Source of the DNA: Piezodorus guildinii
Taxonomy: Eukaryota > Arthropoda > Insecta > Hemiptera > Pentatomidae
NCBI GenBank assembly: GCA_023052935.1
Contig: CM041292.1
Location: 135,980,951-136,044,950 of the forward strand
Direction: 5' to 3'
DNA length: 64,000 nucleotides
Shown here: positions 12,237 through 22,050 of the stretch, in pieces
Layout of the letters: each line of letters starts with the position of its first letter
How positions within the stretch are numbered: the stretch's first letter is position 1
The notes under the pieces: generated by a model
Databases searched by the model: none
What the model was told of the DNA's origin: nothing
What the model saw: the letters and a program-made list of their open reading frames with translations, nothing else
Translations under genes and position numbers: made by a program

Positions 12237-13131
12237 TTGGGTTGATGCAAAATTAATGCAGGTTTCCTCTATTGCAATATCTTAATTCCAATTGTGTAAA
12301 CAAAGCTAATCCTAACATTGATTATTATTATACCAAAACCTTATCTAATACCCTCTCTTTCACCATGAATTTGTTTAGTAAAATCGTTTTGTTCAGTGTG
12401 TTCAAAGGTCTTGAATCGAAAATGTCAAAGTGCGATTTTCGTTAAATTTATTTTTACGAATTTAAATTAGGGCGCAGCGCTGCGCAAACGGCTCGTAATA
12501 TTAATGAAGTGTGGGGTCAGGGGGCTATTAATGAGTGCACAGTGCAGCGTTGGTTCCAGAAGTTTCGCAGAGGAGATTTCGACCTCGAAGACAAGGAAGG
12601 TCGGGGCCGTCATCTTGCTCTGGACAACGACCAGCTGAGGTCAAAAGTGGAAGAAGACCCAACCAAAACCACACGAGAAATGGCGGCGGAACTCGGAACT
12701 CAAAAATTGCAACGTCTTTGCCCAGCATTGATGAATCGGAAGGGGCCGATCCTGCTCCACGATAACGCCAGACCACACGTTGCACAACCAACGCTTCGAC
12801 GACTGCACGAGTTGGGCTACGAAGTTCTCCAACATCCGCCTTATTCACCTGACCTCTCTCCTACAGACTTCCACTTTTTCAGGCATCTGGACAACTTTTT
12901 GAGGGAGAAAAATTTTCAAAACCAGGACGACATTGAAAATTCTTTTCGTGATTTCATTGAGTCCAGGGATTCGGATTTTTTTTCTGGTGGAATAAGAAAG
13001 CTTGTTGAACGTTGGCAAAAGTGCATTGATTCAGATGGAAATTATTTTGATTAAATATATATGGTTAAAGTAAAGATATGGCGTATTTACAATACCTACT
13101 AAAAACCTGCATTAATTTTGCATCAACCCAA
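12237..13131 (+). mobile_element. Internally deleted mariner transposon, cecropia/irritans-like, TA flanked
   Basis: The element is 895 bp with about 29-bp terminal inverted repeats. The 5' end reads 'TTGGGTTGATGCAAAATTAA' and continues 'TGCAGGTTT' (12237-12265). The 3' end is its reverse complement (13103-13131), with no mismatch that I can see. Both sides are flanked by TA (12235-12236, 13132-13133), the Tc1/mariner target-site duplication. Autonomous mariners are about 1.3 kb, so this is a deletion derivative. The terminal repeat resembles those of the cecropia subfamily (for example human Hsmar1); this subfamily call is from memory of the family and is moderate. The clean ends suggest fairly recent movement by a transposase acting in trans. 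Confidence 0.95.
12422..13054 (+). pseudogene. Defective mariner transposase
   Basis: A mariner-family transposase would cut and paste the surrounding element at TA sites. From the ATG at 12422 the frame is stopped at codon 8 (TAA, 12443-12445). It then stays open to 13054, with helix-turn-helix residues 'TVQRWFQKFRRGDFDLED' and the end of the DNA-binding domain near 'TTREMAAELG'. It then jumps directly to 'ILLHDNARPHV' (second catalytic Asp) and 'PYSPDLSPTDFHFF' (third Asp). Those two Asp are separated by exactly 34 residues, the D34D spacing of mariners. The first catalytic Asp and roughly 135 residues around it are missing through an internal deletion. Total length is about 210 codons against about 345 for a complete protein. 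It cannot be catalytically active. Confidence 0.92.
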
Positions 13132-13281
13132 TATATCTAACACCTCTATCAAGAAAAAAAAAATTATATTTTGCCAATTTTAATATTTCCTCACCTGCAG
13201 AAGTACGGCAATTCCAATTTTGAAAAACATGTATTAGTTAATTGTTATAATTTTAACCACTTGTTTAAACCATAAATAAAT

Positions 13282-13511
13282 GGGAGAAGTTAGTTCAGGG
13301 TGCAGTCAAAAGAACAGACACTTAAGATATAAACTTAATAAACTGGTTAATTGTTTGAATGTTATCATGTAGCAATATTAATATTGTCCATTGCGACAAA
13401 CTGTAATATATCCGAATAAATAAATGAATTTCTCTTAAAATAAACTGGTTCCGACGTTGTGTTTATATCTTAATTGTGTTCTGTTAACTACACCCTGAAC
13501 TAACTTCTCCC
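13282..13511. mobile_element. MITE-like element with long terminal inverted repeats
   Basis: This is a 230-bp non-coding element. The left end 'GGGAGAAGTTAGTTCAGGGT' (13282 on) and the reverse complement of the right end (to 13511) are identical over the first 20 bases. They stay similar for about 50 bases, both reaching '(T)TAAGATATAAAC'. The interior is AT-rich with no ORF. No target-site duplication could be recognised, so superfamily is open. A related right end occurs at 8057-8112. Confidence 0.75.
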
Positions 13512-15423
13512 GCTTACTCACACAGTCAACCATTCTCACTTCACAAACAAATAAATGTTCAAAAAAAATGTTTAACATAGTTTTTCATAAAAATTAATAG
13601 TTTTTATAAGAACGCCAACAGTTTAATGACAATATTTTCGACTTTTTGTGTTGAGTCCAACACAAGTATTATTATGATTCGAAATTTGTTTTCGCGATAA
13701 AATGTTTTATTTAAATGCTTTTTGTTTTAGTGTAAAGTATTCGACTTTATCCGTTTCGAAGGGGCTAAACATTTAGTATTTAAAAAAAATTCAATTTTTT
13801 AAAAATTTAGGAAAGTGCAGATTGAAATATAAATCATTCAATATTTTTCCAGGCAACTAGATAAACGCACTTGAAATTTTACAGTTGAAATTTCAAAAGA
13901 TTTCCTAATTTATTTTAATAATTTGAGTCTGGGAAGCTGATGAAGATTATATTATCATCTCCTTAACTGATGATGCAAAATTTAAGAAAACGCCATTAGT
14001 TTTTTAATTTTTCTCGTTTCGTCTACGTAGTTATTAATATTCATGTATATAAAACTATATAAATCCATCGCAGAGTCACGTCTGTTTCCAGCTAATGACT
14101 AATACGTCTCTAATGCGTTCCCGAATAAATTCATTGTATCTCGATTCCCATCATCATTTCCATACGGCGTACATAACAAATATTTTATTTTTTACCGTAC
14201 AACTGCTACATTTTTCGTGTTCCGATTATAATAACGGGAGGGAGAGGAGGGGGGAATACAATGGTAGTCGGTGATTCCATAATAAAAAGAATTTCCATGA
14301 TGTAAACTTAATACTATTAGCCTGCTAAGGGTAAGCTAATAACGGGACATGGTTGTGAAGGGTGCTTTGATGAATATGCATCGGAAATATCATCGTGGCT
14401 TCATGATGAAGAGAATGCCGCCGTCCCCTGGTTATTAGTAAAGCAATTTTATACTGAGTTGATTTTGTTGATTGCTTTTCAGATGCTGTCTAATTGGCCC
14501 CTGGGTTTGACGGTCGGCTGCATTCGTAACGAATCGGCTTTGTAAGAAAGATTTTGTTCTCCGTGACGGAGTGCGCTTAAGCTTCGGGGATCAAACAAAT
14601 GTTCAATTCGGCTTATTCAAAAGTAGAAGACAGCCAATAAACCTTTAATTCTTCTTTTTTAATAGACTAAAAAGAAAGGTATTTAAGCTTTGAGTTAATC
14701 AATTTATTTATTTTTTATTCAGATTCTGTCCCTTCGAATGAAGGAGTGTTACATTGAATAGACCAGTGGTTCCCCACAAGCGGTCCATGAAGTTTCATCG
14801 GAAAATTACTTTAAATTAGCTTGATGAAAACGATTTGTAAAGCTTTGGCTTTGAATATGAATCAGATGTGCTCTCCACAGACAATTTCAATATTCTTAAC
14901 TGATTTAATTGCTAGTGATCACTGACATGCGTCTACTACTGCAGAACCACAACCTTAAAATTGGTCATTTTCTAACACTTCGAAAAGGACAAATGTAACT
15001 TCGAATAAGATAATGGACAATGTTTGAATTCTCTATGAGCATTTGAGTCAATACATGTGTTGTATCTGTTTAAAACGTAGTAATTCAATGATTCTCGGAT
15101 TGAAGTAAAATCTTAACCGCCTGGTTCTTTTTCCTTTATTTCCATTTCTGTCATATAGAGTTTCTGTAGCAGTGTTGTTTCGCACAAAAAGTCATAAAGT
15201 CATGATGGTGTAGTCCGTTAAAAATCCAAATGTATATCTAAAATTTAGAATTAAATTTTAAGAATTTACTTAAACGATACTTATAATTTACTTAAACTTA
15301 ATAGACCATTTGAAATTGTAATAATAATTTAAAATTTTCGAGAATTTTTTATTTCTACATTTTTAAATGTTTAGGTAATGTGTTGTAAGGACTGAAAATG
15401 TAAATCACGCCCTTATCACATGA
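13512..15423. other. Intergenic DNA without recognised gene
   Basis: AT-rich DNA with a GC-richer patch at about 14220-14590. That patch has no convincing coding frame but is less AT-rich than the flanks. I cannot say whether it is conserved non-coding DNA or an old repeat. Confidence 0.35.
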
Positions 15424-15532
15424 TTAGTATTAGTTTTGTATTAGTATTACTATTATCTACTATCTAATACTAGTACTAATATACTAATATTAGTATATTA
15501 GTACTAGTATTAGATTAGTATTAGTCTTCAAA
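15424..15532. repeat. TAGTATTA-type low-complexity repeat with inverted symmetry
   Basis: About 110 bp is built from TAGTAT/ATACTA words in both orientations (for example 'ACTAATATACTAATATTAGT'), so it can fold on itself. It directly precedes the 5' truncation point of the LINE that starts at about 15541. Confidence 0.7.
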
Positions 15533-15702
15533 ATTACTAGAGTTCCAAAAAAATTTGTAAAATCACCAAATCCTCTTCGTCATCACGTTACACCATCCTC
15601 ATCAATGGACAACTCCTCGATGATTCTAAAACCGTCGCAGATGCTTTTGGAAATTTCTTTTCTGAAATCTACAACTCTGGTTTAAGCACTAAAGATCATG
15701 AA

Positions 15703-17004
15703 GTGATAGATTATGAAAATAGAGCTATGCATGATGATTCCACATATTATAATATTCCGTTCTCAATTTGGGAACTAAAAAAGACTTTGTCCTCCGTCAA
15801 AGGATCTACTCCTGGCCCCGATCTTGTCCATTATGACATGATAAAACATCTACCTGGCGATATGCTTAGATGGCTGCTTGATTATTATAATCATGTTTGG
15901 TCCACGGGACATTTTCCAAATTTCTGGCGTCACTCATTTGTCATCCCTATTCCAAAAAATGAAAAAGATAAGCGATTACTTAACAGCTATCGCCCATATT
16001 CCTAACTGACTGACGTGAATGATAGAAAACAACAATTTGCTTCAACCATTTCAATCTGGATTCCGCAAAGGCCACTGCACAGTTGATCACTTAGTCACAC
16101 TAAAAACTGAAATCCAATACGCCTTTATCAATTCCCAGGAACTAATAGCTATATTCTTCGACATGACAAAAGCTTTTGATAGCATTAACCACTCAGTGAT
16201 CCGCAGAAAACTCTCGTCCAATGGGATACATGGTCGACTATTCCATTACATACAGGAATTTCTTCAACATCGGGCCTTTAGAATTAGGATAGGATGCGAG
16301 CTATCTGCGAACCAAGAACAGATGAACGGAGTACCACAAGGCTGTGTGCTTAGTCCGACTTTGTTTTGCCTTACTATCAACGAATTAGGGCTCAATCTAC
16401 CTCGAGGTGTCAAACCGATGCTGTTCACGAATGATTTTGCCATTGCCTGTCGTTCCAGAAACGTTACTACTATACAGCACAAGTTACAAGACGCTATTAA
16501 TTGCATCAACAATTGGTCACATTCCATTGATCTCGAATTTTCCTCCGCAAAAACTAGAGCTCTAAATTTAAGCAGAAAACGAAATACCCCCGCCTCTCCT
16601 GCACTTTACCTCGGAAATTCCGCCATTTCTTATACAAATAGTCATACATTTTTGGGGTTGACGTTCGACAAAAGACTATCATGGGAACCTCATGTTTCAG
16701 CACTAAAATCAGCTACAAAAAAAAACAACTAACTATATTAAGATACCTTAGCGGTACTTCCTGGGAATCAGATCGGTCTACGATGTGTAAGATCTGCCAA
16801 CATTTAGGCTGTTCCAAATTAGATCATGCATGCTTTGTTTATGGATCTGCTCGTTTTCGTACCCTAAATAAGCTAGACGCAGTGCACCATATGGGCATCA
16901 GGAACGCAATCGGAGCATTCCGAACAAGAACAGTTCTTAGTTTATGCTCCGAAGCAGGTATACCTCGGCTTTTATTTAGAAGAAAGAAACTAGCTGTGAA
17001 CTAG
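15703..17004 (+). pseudogene. Broken reverse transcriptase of the split LINE
   Basis: Three consecutive frames together show a LINE RT. 15703-16005 has 'GSTPGPDLVHYDMIKHLP' and 'FVIPIPKNEKDKRLLNSYRP'. 16019-16732 has 'LLQPFQSGFRKGHCTVDHLV', motif A 'FFDMTKAFDSINHSV' and motif B 'GVPQGCVLSPTLFCL'. 16681-17004 carries the C-terminal part 'EAGIPRLLFRRKKLAVN'. The active-site motif C, normally (F/Y)ADD, reads F-T-N-D (16424-16435), so the first catalytic Asp is Asn. There is a stop plus a small deletion at about 16003-16018, a frameshift in an A-run near 16720 and a stop at 17002. Not functional. Confidence 0.9.
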
Positions 17005-17069
17005 ATATCGAAACTACTTCTTCAACATGATCATCCTATCCTACATGATCATCATCATGATCATAACTA

Positions 17070-17081
17070 CATATTTAAACC
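17070..17081 (+). repeat. Target-site duplication, left copy
   Basis: CATATTTAAACC, identical to 20257-20268. The two copies bracket the RTE-like insertion exactly at the point where the host LINE is interrupted. Confidence 0.85.
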
Positions 17082-20000
17082 TTCTTCTTCTTTAGCTCTC
17101 TCCTTGTGCCTTTCAGCGTGGAGATAGTCCAACCCAGGATCTCCATCTCTCTCTGTCTCCTGCAAGAGTCTTCATCTCCTGCAGTGTCTTGCCTCTCGCT
17201 TGCCCCAACTTGGTAATGTAGCCATCGTAGCTAAGCCTAGGCCTTCCTCTAGGTCTGGTCCCAACTGGTTTTGCCTCCATAAATTTGCGTGGGTCACAAT
17301 CCTGGCTCATCCTGCATACATGCCCGTACCACCTCAACTGTCTCTTCTCCAGGGTCTCCTTCATTGCAGGAATGTTTAATTCTTCCCTTATGGTTTCATT
17401 CCTGATCCTATCCCTGCGGGTTTTGGAAGCCACTCTGCGCAGGTATTTCATTTCTGCCGCTGTTATACGGCTCCATTTGTTGTCCGGGAGTACCCAGCTC
17501 TCTGCTCCGTATAGTAGAACAGGCATGTATACGGCCTTAAATATGTGGAGCTTGACATCTTTTTTAACCTCTCTCTTTCCTACTACTGTGTTGCTGATGG
17601 AATAGTAAATATTATTTGCTTTTCCTATCCTGTGGGATATTTCGGGTTGTATTTTTCCATTTCCGCTTATCACAGTTCCAAGGTAGGAGAATTCATTTAC
17701 CACTTCAAGCTCCTCGTCGTTGCACATAATGTGGATTTGTTCGGGCTGTCGTCCCACTTGTAGGATCTTGCTTTTTCTGGCATTAATAATCATACCTTTC
17801 CGCCCTAATTCTGCTTCCCACTCTATTAGGGCTTGTTGGAGCTTAACGCTAGAGTCAGTAATAAGGACTATGTCATCGGCATACACCATTACTTGTGCCT
17901 GTATGGTTCTCATATTCCAATGACCAATCACCGCTCTTGCTGTTCTTCTCTTGCAAATCTTAATTATTTCATCCATAAAGATGATGAAGAGTAGAGGGCT
18001 GAGGCTATCCCCCTGCTTTACTCCTTTTGCCATCGGAAAGCTCTTTGACTCGAGACCGTTAATTCTTACAATGCCCTTTGGCGCCTGGTAAGTTGATTTT
18101 ATAGCGAGTAGCAAACCCTCAGGCACGTTCTTTACTCTCAGGGCGTTCCATATTTCCTCTCTAGGTACTGAGTCAAACGCAGCTTTAATATCCAGAAAAG
18201 CAAGGTATAAGCTTTTATTTCGATCCCAGGCTTTCTCTATTATCATCCTCAAAGCAAAGATATGGTCTTGGGTTTGGCGTCCAGGGCGAAAAGCTGCTTG
18301 CTCGTTTTCCAGATTATCTTCGACTAAAGGTCTCAGCTTCTTTTCTAGAATCGAGGTATATATTTTATATACGACCTGTGAGAGACATATTGGTCTATAG
18401 TTAGCGCATTCGCTTGTGCTTTCCTTCTTATGGATGGGTATAATAATGTTATATTCCCATTCTTTAGGAATTTTCTTTTCCTCATAAAGTTTTTGGAAAA
18501 GGTTCTGCAGTATCTTAATCATCTCCTTTCCGGCGTACTTAATGAATTCTGGAGTTATGTTGTCCCTTCCTGCTGCTTTTCCAAGCTTGAGCCTCTCTAT
18601 GGCCACTTCAACTTCTTCTTCCCAAATAATATCCAGATCTTCATCCTGTTCACATGCGTTGGGAATCAATTGTTCAAGGCTTGCTTTTTGCTCTGCAAAT
18701 ATTGTGCCATAGTGCCTTCCCCATCTCTCTAGAATGCCAGCGGTTTCGGTTAATAAATCTCCATTTTCATTTTTCACATTTCTAATGCTTTTACCTCTTT
18801 TACCTCTAAGACCTTTAACTTTTCTCCAGAACTTTTTAATATTATCCCGGTAATCCTGGTCAAGTTCCTTTCCAAATTGTTCCCAAGAATTTTTCTTTGA
18901 CTCCCTAACAATGTGCTTTGAGATATTTCTCTTTTGAACATAAATAGACCAGTTTTGCTGAGTCTTATTTGTCATATACTCTTTCCAGGCTTTCTTTTTA
19001 TTTGCCACTGCACATTTAACTTCTTCACTCCACCAATCTGTTCTTTTTGCCCTCATATTTATTTTCTTCTTAGCACATATCTCTGTAGCAGTCTCCAGTA
19101 TACAGCATCTAATATCCGACCAAATTTCGTCTATACTTCTTCCCAGATCTATTGAGGAGAGTCGATGATCTAGCAAGTCTGCATATGTGGCTCGTTTCTC
19201 GGGGTCCCGCAGTACTGCTGTGTCAATCCTTTCATATACTTTGGGTTTCCTCTTGATCGGCTTAATAATCCGGGTATCTGCAACTAGAAGCAAATGGTCT
19301 GTGCTGAGCTCTGCACCTCTGATTACTTTTACGTCAGTAAAATAGCATCTTATGTTTTTGCTGTAGATGAAATAGTCAATGATGCTGTTTGTGTTCCTTT
19401 CCTGCGCAGAGAATGTAATTTTATGCACTTCTTTATGGGGGAAAAATGTATTTCCTATTAACAGATCAGATTCTATACAGAAATCTATGAGTCTCTGTCC
19501 ATTTCTATTTTTAGTTCTTTCCCCTCCATGGAGCCCCATTGTACCATGTGATCCTCTATTATCTCTTCCAATCCTTGCATTTAGGTCTCCCATTATTATT
19601 ACTTCCCTTCCTATGTCTTGGCTTCTATTGGTTTCTCTCTCCAGTTCGGCATAAAATATTTCTTTATCAAATATATCAGAATCTTCTGTAGGTGCATACA
19701 CCTGGATTAGTGTAACCCTGCCTACTGATAATTGCATATCGACAGTAAGGATTCGAGAAGAAATAGGGGTCCATTTTTCAACCTGTGTATATATGCTCTC
19801 TTTCAAGATGATACCTACTCCTTCTTTTGCTCTAGTTCCTTTTGGTACTCCTGAGTATAAAAGGGTGTAGTTTTTGTCCAATATGGTCTCTCCATTACCT
19901 TTTCTTTTAACTTCACTAATACCTAGGATATCTAACTTATATTTCTCCATTTCTTCCACTATTTCTACCTCCTTTCCAGTTAATGACCTTATATTCCAAG

Positions 20001-20256
20001 TTGCTAAGCGTAAGTCCTTAATCGCGCCGTGTCGTACCCGTTTATTCCGTCCAAATCCGAGGCTGGCATTATTACTCTGAATCGATTGTACCTTCTTACG
20101 GGGGATTGGCCCAGTATGAAGGATCCCGTCAGCCCGGGATCACGGTCCTGACAGAGAGGTGCCAGGAACCTACCCTGGGAGGATTGCTCCTTCCAGGGCC
20201 CCTTCCCTCTCGTTTGTTCCCCGACCCAGTCCTCCGCAGGGATTGGTTACCACCAC
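17082..20256 (-). mobile_element. RTE-like non-LTR retrotransposon, nearly intact, nested insertion
   Basis: A 3175-bp element on the minus strand. Its 5' UTR is about 20256-20020, then one long ORF, then a very short 3' UTR ending in 'AAAGAAGAAGAAG' (17082-17095). A short microsatellite tail instead of poly(A), a single long ORF and a compact 3' UTR are typical of the RTE clade. Flanking 12-bp duplications are perfect. Because it interrupts a dead LINE and keeps its own frame open, it inserted well after its host decayed. Assignment to RTE rather than a related clade is inferred from the endonuclease start and C-terminal motifs. Confidence 0.9.
17113..19959 (-). CDS. RTE-like endonuclease/reverse transcriptase polyprotein
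   Basis: The protein nicks target DNA and reverse-transcribes the element RNA at the nick. The N-terminal APE-type endonuclease shows 'LDILGISEVKRKGNGE', 'GVGIILKES', 'IMGDLNARIG' and 'STDHLLLV'. The frame stays open upstream of 19959 through 'LRLATWNIRSLTGKE' (from about 20013), which is the true start of the endonuclease domain. No ATG precedes it in frame, so the real initiation site is unclear; the 948 codons given start at a GTG. RT motifs are 'NYRPICLSQVVYKIYTS', motif A 'FLDIKAAFDSVP', motif B 'GVKQGDSLSPLLF' and motif C 'VYADDIVLI' (about residue 692). The C-terminal 'RQLRWYGHVCRM' and 'PRGRPRLSYDGYI' are usual for this group. No internal stop, so probably recently active. Confidence 0.92.
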   Translation of the reverse strand: MEEMEKYKLDILGISEVKRKGNGETILDKNYTLLYSGVPKGTRAKEGVGIILKESIYTQVEKWTPISSRILTVDMQLSVGRVTLIQVYAPTEDSDIFDKEIFYAELERETNRSQDIGREVIIMGDLNARIGRDNRGSHGTMGLHGGERTKNRNGQRLIDFCIESDLLIGNTFFPHKEVHKITFSAQERNTNSIIDYFIYSKNIRCYFTDVKVIRGAELSTDHLLLVADTRIIKPIKRKPKVYERIDTAVLRDPEKRATYADLLDHRLSSIDLGRSIDEIWSDIRCCILETATEICAKKKINMRAKRTDWWSEEVKCAVANKKKAWKEYMTNKTQQNWSIYVQKRNISKHIVRESKKNSWEQFGKELDQDYRDNIKKFWRKVKGLRGKRGKSIRNVKNENGDLLTETAGILERWGRHYGTIFAEQKASLEQLIPNACEQDEDLDIIWEEEVEVAIERLKLGKAAGRDNITPEFIKYAGKEMIKILQNLFQKLYEEKKIPKEWEYNIIIPIHKKESTSECANYRPICLSQVVYKIYTSILEKKLRPLVEDNLENEQAAFRPGRQTQDHIFALRMIIEKAWDRNKSLYLAFLDIKAAFDSVPREEIWNALRVKNVPEGLLLAIKSTYQAPKGIVRINGLESKSFPMAKGVKQGDSLSPLLFIIFMDEIIKICKRRTARAVIGHWNMRTIQAQVMVYADDIVLITDSSVKLQQALIEWEAELGRKGMIINARKSKILQVGRQPEQIHIMCNDEELEVVNEFSYLGTVISGNGKIQPEISHRIGKANNIYYSISNTVVGKREVKKDVKLHIFKAVYMPVLLYGAESWVLPDNKWSRITAAEMKYLRRVASKTRRDRIRNETIREELNIPAMKETLEKRQLRWYGHVCRMSQDCDPRKFMEAKPVGTRPRGRPRLSYDGYITKLGQARGKTLQEMKTLAGDRERWRSWVGLSPR

Positions 20257-20268
20257 CATATTTAAACC
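20257..20268 (+). repeat. Target-site duplication, right copy
   Basis: CATATTTAAACC, identical to 17070-17081. The interrupted LINE resumes here. Confidence 0.85.
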
Positions 20269-21300
20269 AAAATTCACAAATGCTTTTAGAAACAAGAAGA
20301 ATGTCTTCCGCCATCGTTTTCCTTAAATGCTTACCTATCTGCAAACTAGAACCTCTAAACCCTCTATGGATTCAAAAATCCCCCAATATCATAATTGGCT
20401 TGTCACGATTACTCAAAACCAATACATCCCAATTCGAATACAATAATTAATTCACCAATCTGCTCCATACTCTTCCGGATACCTTTTTAATCTATACAGA
20501 TGGATCAAAATCAGAAGAATCTACAGCCTGTTCATTCGTTACACACAACTCAACATGCAAAATAAAACTGCATAAACTATGTAACATTTATACCGCAGAG
20601 CTTCAAGCAACACTACGCTATGTCAGTTCCCACAAACTCAATCACCATCGTTACAGACTCACTGAATGCCTTAAAAGGTCTACGTATCATGTACTCTCGC
20701 CAACTTTACGTCCTAAAGATCCATCGATACATTCATATGCTTAAGGAATTAGAAAAGACAGTGTGCTTTATTTGGATTCTAAGCCATGTGGGGATAGTTG
20801 GTAATGAGCTGGCGGACAGAGCCGCCAAACAAGCACTCGGCCTTCCAGGTCAAGGCGTAGCTATCCTCACTCCGCGAGATATATCTCATCCACTCCGAAA
20901 GGAAACATCAGATGCCCGGCAGTCCATGTGAGACGAAAGTCCTGCTAGCAAACTTAAAAACGTTAAAAAAACAGTAAAGCCTTGGTCCTCATCATATCGC
21001 TCAAACCGCAGAGAGGAAGTTGTCCTTGCTAGGTTAAGGCCACACAAAAGGCCACACTAACATGACCCATCTTCACCTCATTACTAAACGACCACTTCCT
21101 AAGTGCCAACATTGTGATAGTATCCTAACTATCAGTCATATTTTAGAAGAATGCCTTTTTTATAGGACAGTTCAAGCAAATTTGGACTCAGACCTAATAT
21201 ATCCTCCATACTCCCTGACAATGAATACAATATTTCGGCGCTGTTTAGGTTTCTTAAGAGTCACCTATAATTTAATTAAATATAGTATTTTAAAATAATT
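20269..21300 (+). pseudogene. Broken RNase H and C-terminal region of the split LINE
   Basis: The 3' continuation of the host LINE. One frame shows 'FLIYTDGSKSEEST' and 'YTAELQATL' (first Asp and Glu of RNase H, about 20485-20615). After a frameshift, 20620-20931 has 'ITIVTDSLNALKGL' and 'WILSHVGIVGNELADRAAK', the third Asp and the H-x-G-I-x-G-N-E-x-A-D block. 21062-21298 carries a knuckle-like 'CQHCDSILTISHILEEC'. At least two frame changes and stops separate the blocks. RNase H here would have degraded the RNA strand of the RNA-DNA hybrid. Confidence 0.88.
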
Positions 21301-21732
21301 TTATTGTTATCTAATATTTTATCTCATTATTATTACTATTTTTTATTTCTTTAATTAAAGAGAACTATAGGCGTTTATGACCTCTTGGTTTTACGCCTCA
21401 AAACCCCAAACAACGACAACAACTAGAGTTTCCTACAAAAGACCTCCCTTCCCAACACATGTTTTCAGGCTTGAAGCTGAAATGATATGGCTGCAAATCT
21501 AAAGTATTATTTAGATTTTTTTTTTTTTTTTTATCCCCGCTTGCAAATTTAGGAAATGATAAAGAAAAACTGGTAAAAATGTGGTGAAAATCAATATATA
21601 ATACACCAATCAAACATAAATAGATTATGCCGCTTGGCCTCTACGATTTCTAATGGATTGATTTTTGGAATCAATGAATTAAATGTGGTAGGAGGACATC
21701 AATAATGGTTTATTGATGTCCTAAAGTTTAAT
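21301..21732. other. LINE 3' UTR and short spacer
   Basis: 3' UTR of the split LINE up to about 21422, then AT-rich spacer with a T-homopolymer at about 21518-21533. The left SINE target-site duplication AAGTTTAAT is at 21724-21732. Confidence 0.5.
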
Positions 21733-22041
21733 CAGGGGGGAGCCCGTGGCTGAGTGGCTAGCGCGCTAGTCTCTCATGCTACAGGTTGTGAGTTCGAATC
21801 CCAGTTCCGGCGGGGCTTTTATAAGGATGTAAAAAAAAAAAAAAAAAAAATGGGGATTCACTCACAGCTTCTCCCCCGGGTATGTGAGACCCGTCAGCCT
21901 AATGGTGGCCTCTCACAAAATTAGTCGTAGGGAGTGATGACCCTACACTACAAATTGCATCGTGAAACGTGAGTGAAAACTCGCAAGAGTTTACACCGCG
22001 AGGCCCAGGGCCTACACGGCCTGTCGCGCCACTGGAAGAAG
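21733..22041 (+). mobile_element. tRNA-derived SINE, family SINE-1
   Basis: A 309-bp element with a tRNA-like head. Box A-like 'GTGGCTGAGTGGCTAGCG' is at about 21746 and box B-like 'GTGAGTTCGAATCCC' at about 21788; together they form an internal pol III promoter. The body contains 'ATGTGAGACCCGTCAGCC' and ends in 'CTGTCGCGCCACTGGAAGAA' 'GAAG'. Target-site duplications AAGTTTAAT flank it (21724-21732, 22042-22050). An internal A-run of about 20 (about 21831-21850) replaces 'AATTAA' of the second copy at 55799. Mobilisation would depend on a LINE enzyme; which one is unknown. Confidence 0.85.
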
Positions 22042-22050
22042 AAGTTTAAT

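Larger units (their letters stand above)
15541..21422 (+). mobile_element. Dead RNase H-bearing LINE (I/LOA/R1 group), split by a nested RTE-like LINE
   Basis: A 5'-truncated non-LTR element. Parts in order: endonuclease-RT linker (15541-15700), RT (15703-17004), the nested insertion (17082-20256), RNase H (about 20490-20900), a C-terminal Cys/His knuckle (about 21090-21160) and a 3' UTR ending near 21422 in '(A)CAACGACAACAAC'. Joining across the insertion is supported by the repeated 'CATATTTAAACC' at 17070-17081 and 20257-20268. The presence of RNase H after RT places it among the I, LOA and R1-related clades. Many stops and frameshifts make it a fossil clearly older than the element inside it. 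Confidence 0.85.

Noticed and set aside
21740..21815. Functional tRNA gene
   Set aside because: Boxes A and B are present, but the acceptor stem is not convincing. The same head recurs at 55799 followed by a shared non-tRNA body with target duplications. It is a SINE. The same argument applies to 41879-41979 and 44225-44280.
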